A stretch of DNA of 64,000 nucleotides from Siphonodentalium dalli. Taxonomy: Eukaryota > Mollusca > Scaphopoda > Gadilida > Siphonodentaliidae. The position numbers and the translations under genes were made by a program. The stretch spans positions 188,655,794 to 188,719,793 of the forward strand of contig CP136064.1 in the NCBI GenBank assembly GCA_032622095.1, written 5' to 3'. The notes under the pieces are model-generated. The model was not told the origin of the DNA. It ran no database searches and saw nothing but the letters and a program-made list of their open reading frames with translations. Shown here piece by piece: positions 52,071 to 63,113 of the stretch; the stretch's first letter is position 1; every line of letters starts with the position of its first letter.

Positions 52071-52287
52071 TACAGTAATGCCCTAAGTAATAGACTCCTT
52101 AACCACAGCAGAATTATGGGTAACTTTTCAGTATTTAGTCGGAAATATGGCTTGTTGCCATTTGTCGGAAAGCTCTCAGGGAGATCTTTACGATGAATGG
52201 CAATAAGCCATATTTCCGACTAAATCCTGAAAAGTTACCCATAATTCTGCTGTGGTTAAGGAGTCGATTACTTAGGGCATTACAGTA
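52071..52287. mobile_element. Family A palindromic MITE (A23)
   Basis: Complete, TA-flanked, G at the variable position in both arms. Terminal right CATTACAG. The centre reads CTCAGGGAGATCTTTACG. Confidence 0.93.
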
Positions 52288-52289
52288 TA

Positions 52290-52605
52290 TCTCTCAGCTT
52301 GTCATCAATGTAATAAAATTTTGACTTTCTCATCCCGCTTGTTGTCTTTTGGGATTCCCTCCAGTGTCTGGAACTCGAGTTAATATGTACATATACTATG
52401 TGACTGTAAAGTTCTATACACTATTTAAATATATGACAAGACCAGTCAGATAGCGATTGCCCCGTCCTCTCTAGACATAAAACAGGCACTCTAGTGAAGC
52501 AACTGTCAATGAGCAGTTCAATTTAGATTCGGCAATACTCAACTACAAAATGTTTAGATCCTCCAGATACAATAGCCTTATTAAACCATCATAAGAATAC
52601 ATTAA
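52290..52605. other. No recognisable feature
   Basis: Nothing supported. Confidence 0.35.
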
Positions 52606-52607
52606 AC

Positions 52608-52778
52608 TACAGTAATGCTCTAAATAATCGACTCCTTAACCACAGAAGAATTATGGGTAACTTTTCAGGATTTAGTCGGAAATATGGCTTATTGCCATTC
52701 ATCGGAAAGCTCTCAGTGAAAAGTTACCCATAATTCTGCTGTGGTTAAGGAGTTGATTATTTATGCACACTACTGATA
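52608..52778. mobile_element. Family A MITE, inner right arm deleted (A24)
   Basis: The left arm is complete to GAAAGCTCTCAGTGA and then joins AAAGTTACCCATAATTCTGC. The right terminus is damaged (TTTATGCACACTACTGATA). Confidence 0.88.
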
Positions 52779-52779
52779 T

Positions 52780-53495
52780 TCTTTATTCATTAATTCAACG
52801 AATTTAATGTCGGGCTGATAAGACCATGAAATATATCAAAAATATGTTTGACACCTCTTACTATTTATTCGGTTAGGGTTGATATTTTCAATAAGTGACA
52901 GGCTGTTCGAGTTTAAAATGTTTTGGCAACATCCAGAATGCGTAATATACCCATAAACGATTTAATAAAGACAGATTGGTCCAAATTTCTTTGAAAATTG
53001 TATTTTTATTGAAATTTTGGGAATATTTTACAATTTTGGTTCTTTTTGGGAGAAATTGCGCATAATATTGTTCCTTTTTATCCCGAACATAATTATATGC
53101 TACATATTATCAATTATAGATAAAATATAGTTGACTGATAAACAGTGACTATGTTAACACTCTCCGACCAATATTCATATTTTTATTTCCCTGAAATTTG
53201 CATCCTCGGGGAAATTGCTGTGCATAAAATTCATATCTCGGATTTTTGGGAACTTTTAGTATGTTGTTCTAGAAATATCCACCTTCAAATTCTGCAAAAA
53301 TTGCTTCAGTGGTATTTTTCCCCTTATTTTACCCTAATTAATGTTCCTGGATTAACAGCTAGCATACTGGTGTTGTTATAATCAGGAGGATTGCATCATC
53401 ATGTATGTTGGTGCTTTTGATCCATACCGCAATAAAACATTGTGAAATGGGTTTGCTTCTTAAACAATAATAATTTTCAAAAAACTGAACCAATA
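52780..53495. other. No recognisable feature
   Basis: AT-rich with short frames only. Confidence 0.35.
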
Positions 53496-53499
53496 AGAC

Positions 53500-53945
53500 A
53501 GTGAATCCCATGTGTGCAAACAGACAGAATAAAAATAATACTAAGTATATGAAGTTATCATCCAGAAACCAAAACAATCTGCAAATTCTAATTCGACAAG
53601 GGCCATCATTGCAGTAAAAATGGTCCGACCCAAACAGGTGGATAACTGTAACCAAAGTTATCATCCGGTAACAAAAATAACTGGCAAATTCTAAGTTGAC
53701 AAGGACCATAACACCTGTAAAAGTGGAAGGCCGGCACCCATATTAAACTTCAAATGTTTTGTCATGTGAGTAAACCATATACCAAATTTGAAACAATCCG
53801 ATAACCAATACTAAAGTTATCTGCGGAAAACCAATATAATCAGAAAAATCTTAAGTCGACAAGGACCATAACTCTGGTAAAAATACGAACTTTACCCATA
53901 TTTGAATTTAGCCTGTGCCCCTAACCAATAAGGTCACATAAAAAA
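53500..53945 (-). repeat. Family G repeat, reversed
   Basis: In complement: GAGTTATGGTCCTTGTCGAC-TTAAGATTT, GATAACTTTAGTATTGGTTA and TTTGGTATATGGTTTACTCA. Two to three units of about 160 bp carry AAATTCTAA.T.GACAAGG.CCAT. The 116-codon minus frame at 53359-53709 lies mostly in these. Confidence 0.65.
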
Positions 53946-54100
53946 TATTATTTAATTTCAATAACCCTTTCTATAGTCCCCAAAAAAAATTGGGGGGGGG
54001 GGAACAACTATGAATTATGTACATGATCTAAAACTGTGAACAGTGGAGGAGCGCTATATAGAATCATATCTCCAGGCAGACCATGATAATAGTTCATAAT
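53946..54100. other. Short gap with a G-run and a D-like word
   Basis: AATAACCCTTTCTATAGTCC resembles a D left end, then TTGGGGGGGGGG (near 53992-54001). Not resolved. Confidence 0.35.
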
Positions 54101-54104
54101 TTTT

Positions 54105-54560
54105 GCACAAAGTCAAGTTTGAGCTATTTCCATGGGTTGGCATCCGTCCTTCCATTCATGCATCCATAATCAATTTCCTTTAGTACACCCTATATGTCAC
54201 ATCTCTCATCCAATCATCACCAAACTTCATACGGATCTTCGGGGTCGACTCTAGATGGGAGCCATCAATTTTTTCCAAAATATGTTAAAAAACATGGCAG
54301 CCATCTTGGATTTCAAATTTGAATTCATCTGTGCACCCTGCAGGGCACATTTTCATTCAATTGATCCCAAACTTCATATGGCTTTTCAGGTTTACCTCTG
54401 GAATTACATAAACATTTAAACTCTCCGCATTCCTTATCGCTCCATTGATCATAATGTATCACATTATCCCCTCTCCAAGTTGAGCTACAGTGTCATTGAC
54501 ACTTTCATATAATTTACTGTATGTCTCTCTATTATCACCAGACTTATGGTTCTTATTTCT
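54105..54560 (+). repeat. Family K repeat (K7)
   Basis: AAGTCAAGTTTGAGCTATTT, CCATGGGTTGGCATCCGTCC, AGTACACCCTATATGTCACA, CAATCATCACCAAACTTCAT, ACTCTAGATGGGAGCC and GCAGCCATCTTGGATTTCAA. The tail TCGCTCCATTGATCATAATG follows. Confidence 0.75.
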
Positions 54561-54641
54561 TGAGAAGTGAGCTGATATTTTTTTTGGACATGACAGATTT
54601 AATTCTGGTAATTGAGTTGGTATACATTTCCTTCTATGCCC

Positions 54642-54887
54642 TTAACCTTTCATGATGGGAGCTGCGCTGGTGCAGCATTAAAGATCCTGTGGCAGTGCAT
54701 TATCTTATATATGTGAGTCTCCCATAGGGAGCCTCGCACCTATAAGAGAATGCACCGGCTTACAAGGTAATGGTAATATTGTTAGGCCAATGTTTTCTCT
54801 TTTATATGCGAGGCTCTCTATATAAGAGAATGCATTGGCTCAGGGTTTTTGCAAAATTTCAGGAAGCTCCAGTCATTGAAGGGTTAA
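54642..54887 (+). mobile_element. Family B double-hairpin TTAA element (B7)
   Basis: TTAACCTTTCATGATGGGAG, GGTGCAGCATTAAAGATCCT, hairpin 1, spacer TACAAGGTAATGGTAATATT, hairpin 2 with a short loop, AGGAAGCTCCAGTCATTGAA-GGGTTAA. Confidence 0.9.
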
Positions 54888-54889
54888 CT

Positions 54890-55680
54890 ACCATCAAATA
54901 TAGGTCAAGATCGATTTTGAGTTTGTCATAGCCTATCCTTGAATTTGGCACCGAGGTGGTATTAAAGCCATCACCTATGGTAGGAAATCTTGTTAATAAC
55001 TATCACATGCAACCTCTATTTGGCGATAATTGGGAACAAAATCTAATAAAACGTCACTGTTTGAAGGAATTTACATGAAAATGTGATCGTATATGGGTCA
55101 TGTTTGCATATTTATCTGATCAATGTGAAGAGTTATTGGGGTGGGTTAGCACCTAATCATTCATGATGGTTTCAAATCAACGTAGAACGATATTATATTG
55201 GGTATTATTCTAATTTCCATTGCTAATTTGTAGATATTCCATTTTGATGTGAATTAGGTCAACATTGCCTATATTTACAGAAAACAATCTCCTTTATTTG
55301 GGCTATCACAGCCTTGCCATAATGAAAATTACACTTGGCACTCAAAGGGTTAACACTCTTTAGATGTTGCCATGAATTGGGAACTTTTTAAAGTTCTGAT
55401 GGGGAACTTTATACCATTGAAAAAATAGAACAGGTAACATATTTGTTAGTAAATTACTGTTCCTTAGTAATGTATTTCACAATAGGGGAAGGACGATTTG
55501 GTTTAGTTTAGGAAACTTTGTGAGCCAATTTCGTGATTAACATTGAATAAATTACTCAGGGAAATTTCATGATTGTATTTAAAGTGATGCAGAGCGAAAA
55601 TCGGCTTATAAAAGTTGCATAAATCATTCAATCTCGAGTTTGGACCTTCACATACTGTGGAATACATTAAGGAACAGGCA
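54890..55680. other. Unassigned; solo TTAA-element end at 55328-55352
   Basis: CTTGGCACTCAAAGGGTTAA matches the right end of the element at 37206-37680. I could not find a matching left end close by. The rest has no supported feature. Confidence 0.45.
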
Positions 55681-55682
55681 TT

Positions 55683-55937
55683 ATAAACCCTTCCTTGACT
55701 GGATCTTCCTGAAATTTTCCTGAAACCCTTTGCCAATGCATTCTCTTGTATATGCAAATCTGAGCCCCGCATATATAAGATAATGCATTGGCCTAACAAT
55801 ATTTACATTGACCTTGTAAGCCAGTTCATTCTATTATATATACGAGGCTCCCTATGGGAGACTCCCATATATAAGAGAATACACTGGCATGGGATCTTTT
55901 TTGCTGCATTGGCGTTGCTTCGGTCGTGAAAGGGTTA
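55683..55937. mobile_element. Family B double-hairpin element (B8)
   Basis: AAACCCTTCCTTGACTGGAT, hairpin 1 (CCAATGCATTCTCTTGTATA and complement with short loop), spacer ATTTACATTGACCTTGTAAG, hairpin 2, TTTGCTGCATTGGCGTTGCT, GTGAAAGGGTTAG. Both TTAA sites are mutated. Confidence 0.88.
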
Positions 55938-55939
55938 GT

Positions 55940-56675
55940 AAAGAAAGGACTAAAATAGGTCTGAGCCCTGGTGCTAGTATTAAATACCTACAAAGTACCT
56001 AGAATTCATTTTGGTGTTGATCTATCTGGACCTTGCACTATAACGAGAGTCTGGACCTATATTTTACTGCTTTCCTTCTAGACAGGAAGTCTATGGAGAA
56101 CCGTTATCACTGTATATCACATGTTTTAAAATTGCATCCCGTTCAATAAAAAAGTCCGATTAGAAATGTTGACTCAACCATGATACGAAGTTTCGCCTAT
56201 AGATCAAGATACTTTGAGAAATAATGAGATTTCTCCAAGTTAGTCAAGCAAAGTTATCTGTGAATAGTTCATTGATTTCCAATGGTGGAGCGTTGCCGGC
56301 AAATTTCATAATGATACTGTTGTCATGTAATCGGTGGAAACTGCGTCAATGGTCAATGTTCTGATTACCACCATTATACTTTAAATTAGTCACAGGTTTT
56401 GCTTCTATTTCAAATTGATATCCTTCGCAGGCAATCATTTGTTGGGCTTGTGAAAGCCGTGGTTTTAACAGTTGACGTAACTTCTAAATTACATGGTATC
56501 TCATTCGGAACATTTGTACCATGAGGCGTTCCAAGCTCAATATTTTGATCGATGACTTAAAATTATTTTCTCCGGTTTAAATCAGGCTATTAAAGTTTCC
56601 TTCAACTTTGTGCACCATGTAGCGACGTCGGTCGGGATTGATGGTTGTAGGGACGAGGTTCCTTCTCATACCTCT
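55940..56675. other. No recognisable feature
   Basis: Unique-looking; no supported exon. Confidence 0.4.
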
Positions 56676-56678
56676 TCT

Positions 56679-56945
56679 TTAACCCTATCTATACTGAATA
56701 GATTCTTTCATTCAGTTATAATAAATATACATTGGAATGCTCTATTGTTCATCTGAAAGGATGTTAAGAATATATGAGCAGACAAAAAGATTAAACAAGT
56801 TCAGAAGAATACATATTCATTGGTGGGAAATGTTCAGATATTAAGTTCAACAAATGGCCTTTATATGGATGTTTGTTGAACTTATTATCTGAACATTTCC
56901 TAAGGGAACTACACATCAATGAGTATTTAGTAAAGAAAGGGTTAA
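56679..56945 (+). mobile_element. Family D TTAA element (D15), complete
   Basis: TTAACCCTATCTATACTGAA at the left, TTTAGTAAAGAAAGGGTTAA at the right. Inner hairpin GGAAATGTTCAGATATTAAG-TTCAACAAA and its complement, around a CCTTTATATGG loop. Confidence 0.9.
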
Positions 56946-57109
56946 TATACTTCATTTGAATAGTTGCATTCTTTTCCATATGCAGCATGCAATGACCGGC
57001 CCAGAAAGCAGTTTGGGTGATATATCTATCTTAAGTTGTACTTACTACTTCTCCCTATTTCGGTCCCAGGGATAAGTTACTTATACTATGTCCATACAGT
57101 ATTAAAGTG

Positions 57110-57213
57110 AGAGCTTTCCGATGAAGGGCAACAAGCCACATTTCCAACTAAATCCTGAAAAATTACCCATAATTCTGCTGTGGTTAAGGAGTTGATTATT
57201 TAGGGCATTACTG
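57110..57213. mobile_element. Half family A MITE (A25)
   Basis: Begins at the palindrome centre (GAGAGCTTTCCGATGAAGGG) and runs to GGGCATTACTGCT. There is no left arm; the flank GTATTAAAGT is not MITE sequence. Confidence 0.87.
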
Positions 57214-57305
57214 CTTCTCTCTCATGTACTAGACATATGTCCAAACAGCATATTTAAAGTTTATTTTCTGATTATAATTGTGTAATTACTCATTTTAATG
57301 GTTTT

Positions 57306-57860
57306 TAGCTCACCTGAGACGAAGTCTCCGGTGGAGCTATAGTCATCACTCCTCGTCCGTCCGAACGTCCGTCCGTCTGTCCGTCCGTCCGTCCGTCAAC
57401 AATCATCTTCTTCTCCAGTATCATAAGGCCAAATGAGTACATATTTGGTGTGGATGTTCCCTGCTTGACTCAGACTCAGATTTGTTAAAATAAGGTCACT
57501 GAGTCAAATAGTTTCGAAGCTAGGGCCATAACTCTTTCCCGCCATAGTAATTCTTAAAACAACTTCTTTTCAAGAACAATCAGGCCTATTTAGCTTATAT
57601 TTGGTATGGAACGTCCTTGAATGACTGGGGGTCAGATTTGTTCAAATGGGGTCACTGGGTCAAATAGGGGCAGAATCAGGGACATAACTCTATTCTCCCT
57701 AGTAATTATTAGAATGACTTCTTCTCCAGAATCATCAGGCCGATTTAGCTAATATTTTGTATGGTGGGTCCTTGTGTGACTGGGGATCAGATTTGTTCAA
57801 ATGGGGTCAGTGTGTCAAATAGGGGCCGTGTCAGGAACATAACTTAAAAAAATCACAATT
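57306..57860 (+). repeat. Family F repeat (TTAGCTCACCTGAGACGAAG type)
   Basis: Starts TAGCTCACCTGAGACGAAGT-CTCCGGTGGAGCTAT, a small hairpin, then CGTCCGTCCGTC arrays. Three units of about 140 bp follow, with ATCAGGCC.ATTTAGCT, ATATTTGGTATGG, GTCAGATTTGTTCAAATGGG and GTCAAATAGGGGC. It is similar in kind to repeats reported in marine invertebrate genomes; that is from memory, not checked. Confidence 0.7.
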
Positions 57861-57988
57861 AAAAATGAACCAATACAACAATATTTTTTTCATTTTAACC
57901 CCTGATTTTTTGTATTTTTTTTAGACACAAAACACCCCATTCCACCCCTTTCCCTCCTCACCCCTCTACACCCCTGTCCCCACTACCA

Positions 57989-58005
57989 CCCCCCCCCCCC
58001 CCCCC
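57989..58005 (+). repeat. Poly-C tract (17 C) at the end of a C-rich stretch
   Basis: 57940-58005 is strongly C-rich (CCCCATTCCACCCC and similar) and ends in 17 C. Confidence 0.85.
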
Positions 58006-58212
58006 AATCTGCGCCGCCCTGCACCCACTGCAGTCAAGAAAAAATTAATTAGAAAAACTGACACCTTGTAACATCCATAAAGTATGGTATTAGCCCCAGA
58101 CAGAAAGAGTTAATAACAGTCATCAATTCAGATGTTATCTAGCTGGCTGACAGCTAGGTGTAAACAGTCATGCTCTGTGTGTATCATTAACATATCATAT
58201 CAAAACAAAATG

Positions 58213-58652
58213 CTGTATGTCTGACATTTGCAGAATGAGGTCCCCAGAGGGTGAATTTAGTGATGCTACTCTGCACAGTAGGCTAGCATCACCAAATACA
58301 CTCGCCAGGGACCTCATTCTACTTAGGCCTCATCTTCAGGGAAGTATACAGGTCTTAAATTGACATTTCTACTTACTTTTTCCCTTCTGTTCATTTTCTA
58401 TATTCCCTAATTTGCTGTCAGAAGATAAAATTGATAATTGAAGTGCCCAATGGGTGCACATCACCAATTAACTGGACAACTTCAATCTGTTCCTATGTCT
58501 CCCATATCAGTTGAGGCCTAAGCATAATGAGGTCCACAGAGGGTGAATTTGGTGATGCTAGCCCACCTTACAGGATAGCAGCACTAAATTCACCCTTTAG
58601 TGATCTCATTCTGCAAAAGTCAGATACTATATTCAGGCTTGGCTGTTCCACT
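58213..58652. mobile_element. Family C double-hairpin element (C8)
   Basis: Left TGTCTGACATTTGCAGAATG, hairpin 1 (GAGGTCCCCAGAGGGTGAAT and a diverged right arm), spacer with TTTCTATATTCCCTAATTTG and GACAACTTCAATCTG. Hairpin 2 is around GGTGATGCTAGCCCACC, and the right end is CATTCTGCAAAAGTCAGATA-CTATATTCAGGCTTGG. Confidence 0.87.
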
Positions 58653-58688
58653 ATTATATTCTTAACCACCACCTATCCAGTTGTACTC

Positions 58689-59600
58689 ATTATACCCTGA
58701 TTTGCAAAGAAAACTTGGGGGGGGGGGGGTATATTGGATTGAATTTGTCTGTCAGTATGTCCTCCCGTCCATCCCTCTGTTGGGATGTTTCCATCCGTCC
58801 ATCAATTTTGTTCTTCTCCACATACATATTAAAGACCGAAATGGTTCATATATTTTGACTCACATTCAGATTTGTTCAAATGAGTTCATCAGGTCATATA
58901 GGTGAGAAGCCAGGGCCATAACTCTTTCCCTCCATAGTAATTCTTCAGAAACCATCAGGCCTATTTAGCTTTTGGTATGGAGGGTCCTTTGGTGAGTGGG
59001 GTTCAGATTTGTACACGTGAGGTCATTTTTAGGAAACTTTTGAGGAAAATCAGTTTCTTCAACTCTTAAAATCTACCGTTTGAAATTTCTAGATGAATAG
59101 ATCTCATAGATGGGGATTCACATTTGTTCAAATAAGGGCAGAGATAAGAGATTTAACTCTCAACCACCCACCCTACCTGTGTGTATGCTGTTTGTTACTG
59201 GTATAATAATATATAGATTCCTATTGATTTCTAAGCTGCCTGGGTGGAGGCAATGAGGCTGTAGATTTGATTTTTCAACCAGTAACAGTCCACATTTTCC
59301 TACTTCGGGTTAAACTGTTCGACCGAAATCGCCACAAATGTTAACAGGTCTATTTTGCTGATATTTAGTATGAAGGGTTCTTTGGTGTCTGGTATTGAAA
59401 TTTATTCAGATGTGGTCACCAGGTTAAATAGGGTGGGACCAGGGACATAACTGTATGTCTCTATAGTCATTCTTAAATTGTCTTCTCAAGAGAGGTTGGA
59501 CTATTTAGCTTACATATAGTATGGATGATCCTTTAGTGACTGATATTCAGATTTGTTAACATCAGGTCAACCTGTTAAGAAATGACGGGGGCTATGGGGA
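58689..59600 (+). repeat. Family E start followed by F-like units (E5)
   Basis: TATACCCTGATTTGCAAAG..TTGGGGGGGGGGGGTATATTGG is an E-type opening. The text then changes to F-type units: CATCAGGCCTATTTAGCTTT, GGTATGGAGGGTCC, TTCAGATTTGTWMAMRTRRGGTCA (near 58863, 59003, 59120, 59400, 59545). This looks like a recombinant of E and F. Confidence 0.6.
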
Positions 59601-59604
59601 GTTC

Positions 59605-60145
59605 ATTAAAACATCTTCCTTGGAACTACCTAACTGATTAATCTGACATACATGTATGGTGTTTTGGGTCCATGGATAAATGGGCTTCAAACATGTCTAA
59701 ATGGTTTTATAAAAAGGGGCTTGTGAGATTGGAAATTTCCAAAAATTGAGAAAGTTTGAGATGTCGGTTGTGAAATTCCAACCCAAGACTTGGGAGTCTG
59801 GAGCCCGGTTGGGAGGGGACTTGATGAGCTGGAGGAGGGGGGTGATCAGTAGTGAACAGTGGGCAATTTCATGGTGGATATTCACCTTGAAATTACCCAC
59901 TGTACACTACTGAAGCCTCTCTAGCCACATATCGTGTTTAGATCTACTTTTTTCAAAGTGCTTATGAAAAGTTCTGACTATTGTGGTCTCCAGAGTCCCA
60001 GTCTCATCAGTCTTTGCAGTCTGGTGAGCGACCCCACAGTCTTTGACTGTCTTGTATAAGAAGGCATTTGTTTTGCATAAAAATAATTGGATGTTGAGGT
60101 GTAAACTGAAGTTCAGCCATTATGCCTTCTCCGTCTCCCTGATTA
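59605..60145. other. No gene recognised; inverted pair near 59855-59915
   Basis: AGTAGTGAACAGTGGGCAAT-TTC and GAAATTACCCACTGTACACT-ACT are complementary around a short loop, a hairpin of roughly 25-bp arms. Otherwise nothing supported. Confidence 0.5.
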
Positions 60146-60149
60146 CAGC

Positions 60150-60368
60150 TACAATAATGCCCAAAGTATATGACCCTTTAATCACAGCAGAATTATGGGA
60201 AATTTTTCAGGATTTAGTCGGAAATATGGCTTAATTGTTACCATTCATCAGAAATTTCTCATAGAGCTTTCCGATGAATGGCAACAAGCCATATTTCTGA
60301 CTAAATCCTGAAAAATTACCCATAATTCTGCTGTGGTTAAGGAGTCGATTATTTAGGGCATTACTCTA
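60150..60368. mobile_element. Family A MITE, mixed-subtype arms (A26)
   Basis: The left arm is A-prime (CCCAAAGTATATGACCCTTT-AATC, GGGAAATTTTTCAGG). The right arm is the main type (GGTTAAGGAGTCGATTATTT-AGGGCATTACTC). Both are complete, and the left arm has an AATTGTTA insertion. It is a candidate recombinant between subtypes. Confidence 0.9.
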
Positions 60369-60369
60369 T

Positions 60370-61245
60370 GTTGTTCTAAATATCAAAAGTATTCCTGTAT
60401 AATTTTTCGAAGAAAATGAGTAAATTCATTGTCCTATATTCTGAAGTTCTATTGGAAGCTTCATTTTTGTGAGTCTCTTCCCCAAATTCTATTACAAACT
60501 TTCTGAGCACAGCATGATGTAAGTCTGTTGTTATCTATGGAGCTATCATCCATCTCAATACTGACAGAATATTGTCTTCTCCGAGGGCCATAGCTTCCAT
60601 GTTCCTAAAGTACATAAGTGCTACATGCTTTTATGCTGGGAGCATTTCATCAGAACTTATGTGATCTTTCTATGACATTTGGTCATGGAATTGGACTGTT
60701 CATTGCTTTTTCCGTCTAGACACGTTGATGCGTTATGATAATAACGATCTAGTATTTGATTGGTGCGAAAATTTATCATTTCTAATTAGAGGCCGGGATC
60801 CCTGGGATAGTTTAGGCATCTATTCGGATGTTAAATATCAGTCCAAAAAATCAATTCTCACGATAAAGTGCTATTTCTTATGTATAAACCTACAATCCTC
60901 ATATGTATACAGATGGAATAAATGAACTTGGCTCTTCCTGGAGACACATGACATAAATATGTTGCTGAAGGTGACGTAACGTGAATTTAGGAAAAACAAA
61001 TGTTGATATGAAAAACTCAGAATAATATCACTTTTGTTTGTTTTTGGGGTATGTAATAAATATAGAACCGCACTCGTATTGGTCTTGATTAGAGATTACC
61101 GCACTTGAGCAGATTATTGAAAGATACCCCTTGAACCTTCGACCGACTCTCAAATAACAAAGTGTGGAAAGGACTAGCCTAGAGGTTTCAATTTCTGAGA
61201 AGTCACTTCTCCCTGTTTGTTTATCAGGCCAATATAAATAGAGGA
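60370..61245. other. No recognisable feature
   Basis: The 66-codon frame at 60725-60925 lacks domain and splice support. Confidence 0.35.
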
Positions 61246-61395
61246 TCTCACATGAGTTTCTATTTTATACGGAATTTATCACCCGAGTTCACTAAATTCA
61301 ATTTGAGCCGAGGTTTACCGAGGCTCAAATAGAATTTAGAGGACGAGGTTGATAAATTACGTATAAAATAGGACGAGTGTGAGATACCTTTTATC
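61246..61395. repeat. Long imperfect inverted repeat
   Basis: CTCACATGAGTTTCTATTTT-ATACGGAATTTATCACCCGA and, in complement, CTCACACTCGTCCTATTTTA-TACGTAATTTATCAACCTCG form arms of about 65 bp. The centre is TTTGAGCCGAGGTTTACCGAGGCTCAAA-like. No target-site duplication could be set. It may be an end of a larger element. Confidence 0.7.
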
Positions 61396-61590
61396 ACATG
61401 ATCAAATAAACCCGAAGCAACGCGAAATATTCATCGAAAACAACAATCATAAACTACAGCGATCGCAAGTTATTTGAAGAACGCCGTGACGTCATCGCAT
61501 GCGCTGATATTATTAAACGTGTCTATTAATACCGATAATTATGAAACTGCTTTTATGGCCAAATTATGTGATAAAAAAAATTCCTAGATT

Positions 61591-61764
61591 TACAGTAATG
61601 CCCTAAGTAATCGACTCCTTAACCACAGCAGAATTATGGGTAACTTTTCAGGATTTAGTCAGAAATATGGCTTGTTGCAACAAGCCATATTTCCGACTAA
61701 ATCCTGAAAAGTTACCCATAATTATGCTGTTGTTAAGGAGTCGATTACTTAAGGCATTACTGTA
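61591..61764. mobile_element. Family A MITE, centre deleted symmetrically (A27)
   Basis: TA-flanked, G at the variable position in both arms. Left ATATGGCTTGTTG joins directly to CAACAAGCCATAT: about 42 bp (both inner arms and loop) are gone, leaving a perfect shorter palindrome. Confidence 0.93.
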
Positions 61765-61769
61765 CATCC

Positions 61770-62105
61770 CCTCCCGACCCTATTTTAGTCCCCTCCTCAA
61801 TTGTTTTTATTTGGATATCTTTTTACATGTAAACTTTTTTCTATGCCTCAAATTACATTTCAATGACCCACTATTCAGTCTATTTTGATCAAATTGGACA
61901 ATCTAGATCACTTTGTATCATATTAGATAGGATACTGTTTCAATATCTAGAACTTGCCATGACCATTTATGTTGGGAAGAATAAAATTTAAAAAATAAAT
62001 TTTTTTCGCCCTCCTGCCCAATTTCTCTGAAAAAGTTGGATGTAAATCTAGCAATTAATTTATATTGGCCTAAGGGAGAAGTGGACTATTATCAGGGAGA
62101 GGTAC
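61770..62105. other. No recognisable feature
   Basis: Nothing supported. Confidence 0.35.
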
Positions 62106-62109
62106 CAAT

Positions 62110-62460
62110 GACTGAAGTTTAATTTACACCACAGCGTCACCCCTCTATGATCCAATAAGTATTATTCTACTCAAGAGCCCATTTATAAAACAATTATAAT
62201 GAGTAAGAACACCATTATAATGAGTAAATATGCTCTAAATTTGATGTTTGGACATATGAATAATTGAGCTTTCCGATGAATGGCAACAAGCCATATTTCC
62301 GACTAAATCCTGAAAAGTTACCTATAATTCTGCTGTGGTTAAGGAGTCGATTATTTAGAGCATTACTGTATATGAGAGCGAAGTCACTTTTCCCTGGGAC
62401 AAAAATAGGGAGAAGTCTCACATTTTAGGGAGAAGATCTACGTCTCCCAAGTCACCCTCT
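62110..62460 (+). repeat. Dispersed repeat interrupted by a half MITE (partner 8770-8985)
   Basis: Matches the 8.8 kb copy before and after the MITE. A 20-bp stretch, CATTATAATGAGTAAATATG-like, is also duplicated in tandem at 62195-62232. Confidence 0.7.
62267..62371. mobile_element. Half family A MITE (A28)
   Basis: Begins at the palindrome centre (GAGCTTTCCGATGAATGGCA) and runs to GAGCATTACTG followed by TATATGAG, the sequence found uninterrupted at the 8.8 kb partner. The left arm is absent. Confidence 0.9.
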
Positions 62461-62542
62461 CATCTGGTCCCTGCAGTGTGGCTCTATATATTTATTACTC
62501 ACAGGTTTGCAAATATAAAAGATTGTTTTCCTCATTCCTTAA

Positions 62543-62787
62543 ATAACCCTTTGATGACGAGAGCCAGTGTATTATCTGATAAATGCGAGTTTCCCATAGG
62601 GAGACTCGCATATATAATAGAATGAACTGGCTTTATACAAGGTCAAGGTAAATATTGTTATGCCAATGTTCTCTCTAATCTCATATATGCGAGGCTCCCT
62701 ATGGGATCGAGACTCACATATATCAGAGAATGCATTGGCACAGGGTGTTCGCAAAATTTCAGGAAGCTCCAGTCAAGGAAGGGTTAA
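62543..62787 (+). mobile_element. Family B double-hairpin element (B9)
   Basis: ATAACCCTTTGATGACGAGA, a shortened left end running directly into hairpin 1 (CCAGTGTATTATCTGATAAA and complement), spacer CAAGGTCAAGGTAAATATTG, hairpin 2, AGGAAGCTCCAGTCAAGGAA-GGGTTAA. Confidence 0.88.
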
Positions 62788-62799
62788 TGTAATAACGAG

Positions 62800-62880
62800 G
62801 GAGCCACATATTAGTACAGTCTGTTTACTTCTCCGCAATAATGTCTGCGTTAGTTCGAATCCGCCCTGAGTTGCAAAATT
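62800..62880 (+). repeat. B-box-like SINE fragment
   Basis: GTTAGTTCGAATCCGCCCTG contains GTTCGAATCC, a match to the pol III B-box. No A-box lies at the proper distance upstream, where the family B element ends. Fragment only. Confidence 0.3.
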
Positions 62881-62889
62881 CAGTTTGCT

Positions 62890-63105
62890 TGAAGCCTTGA
62901 GTCCATTTAATTTTACATCATGGGGGCCCCAATTGTTTCAACCACTTTGTAGACTCTTTATATTCCAATGAAACTCTGTTGAGGGTTTTTTATATTTTTG
63001 CTATTTTCATCCCAAAATCAATATGAACCATGAATAAATATGCAGTGCTTTATTTAGACTCCAATCTCCCTTAATTAGCATTCCATTTCCATATTTTAAT
63101 ATGCA
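62890..63105. other. No recognisable feature
   Basis: Nothing supported. Confidence 0.35.
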
Positions 63106-63113
63106 AATGGCAG

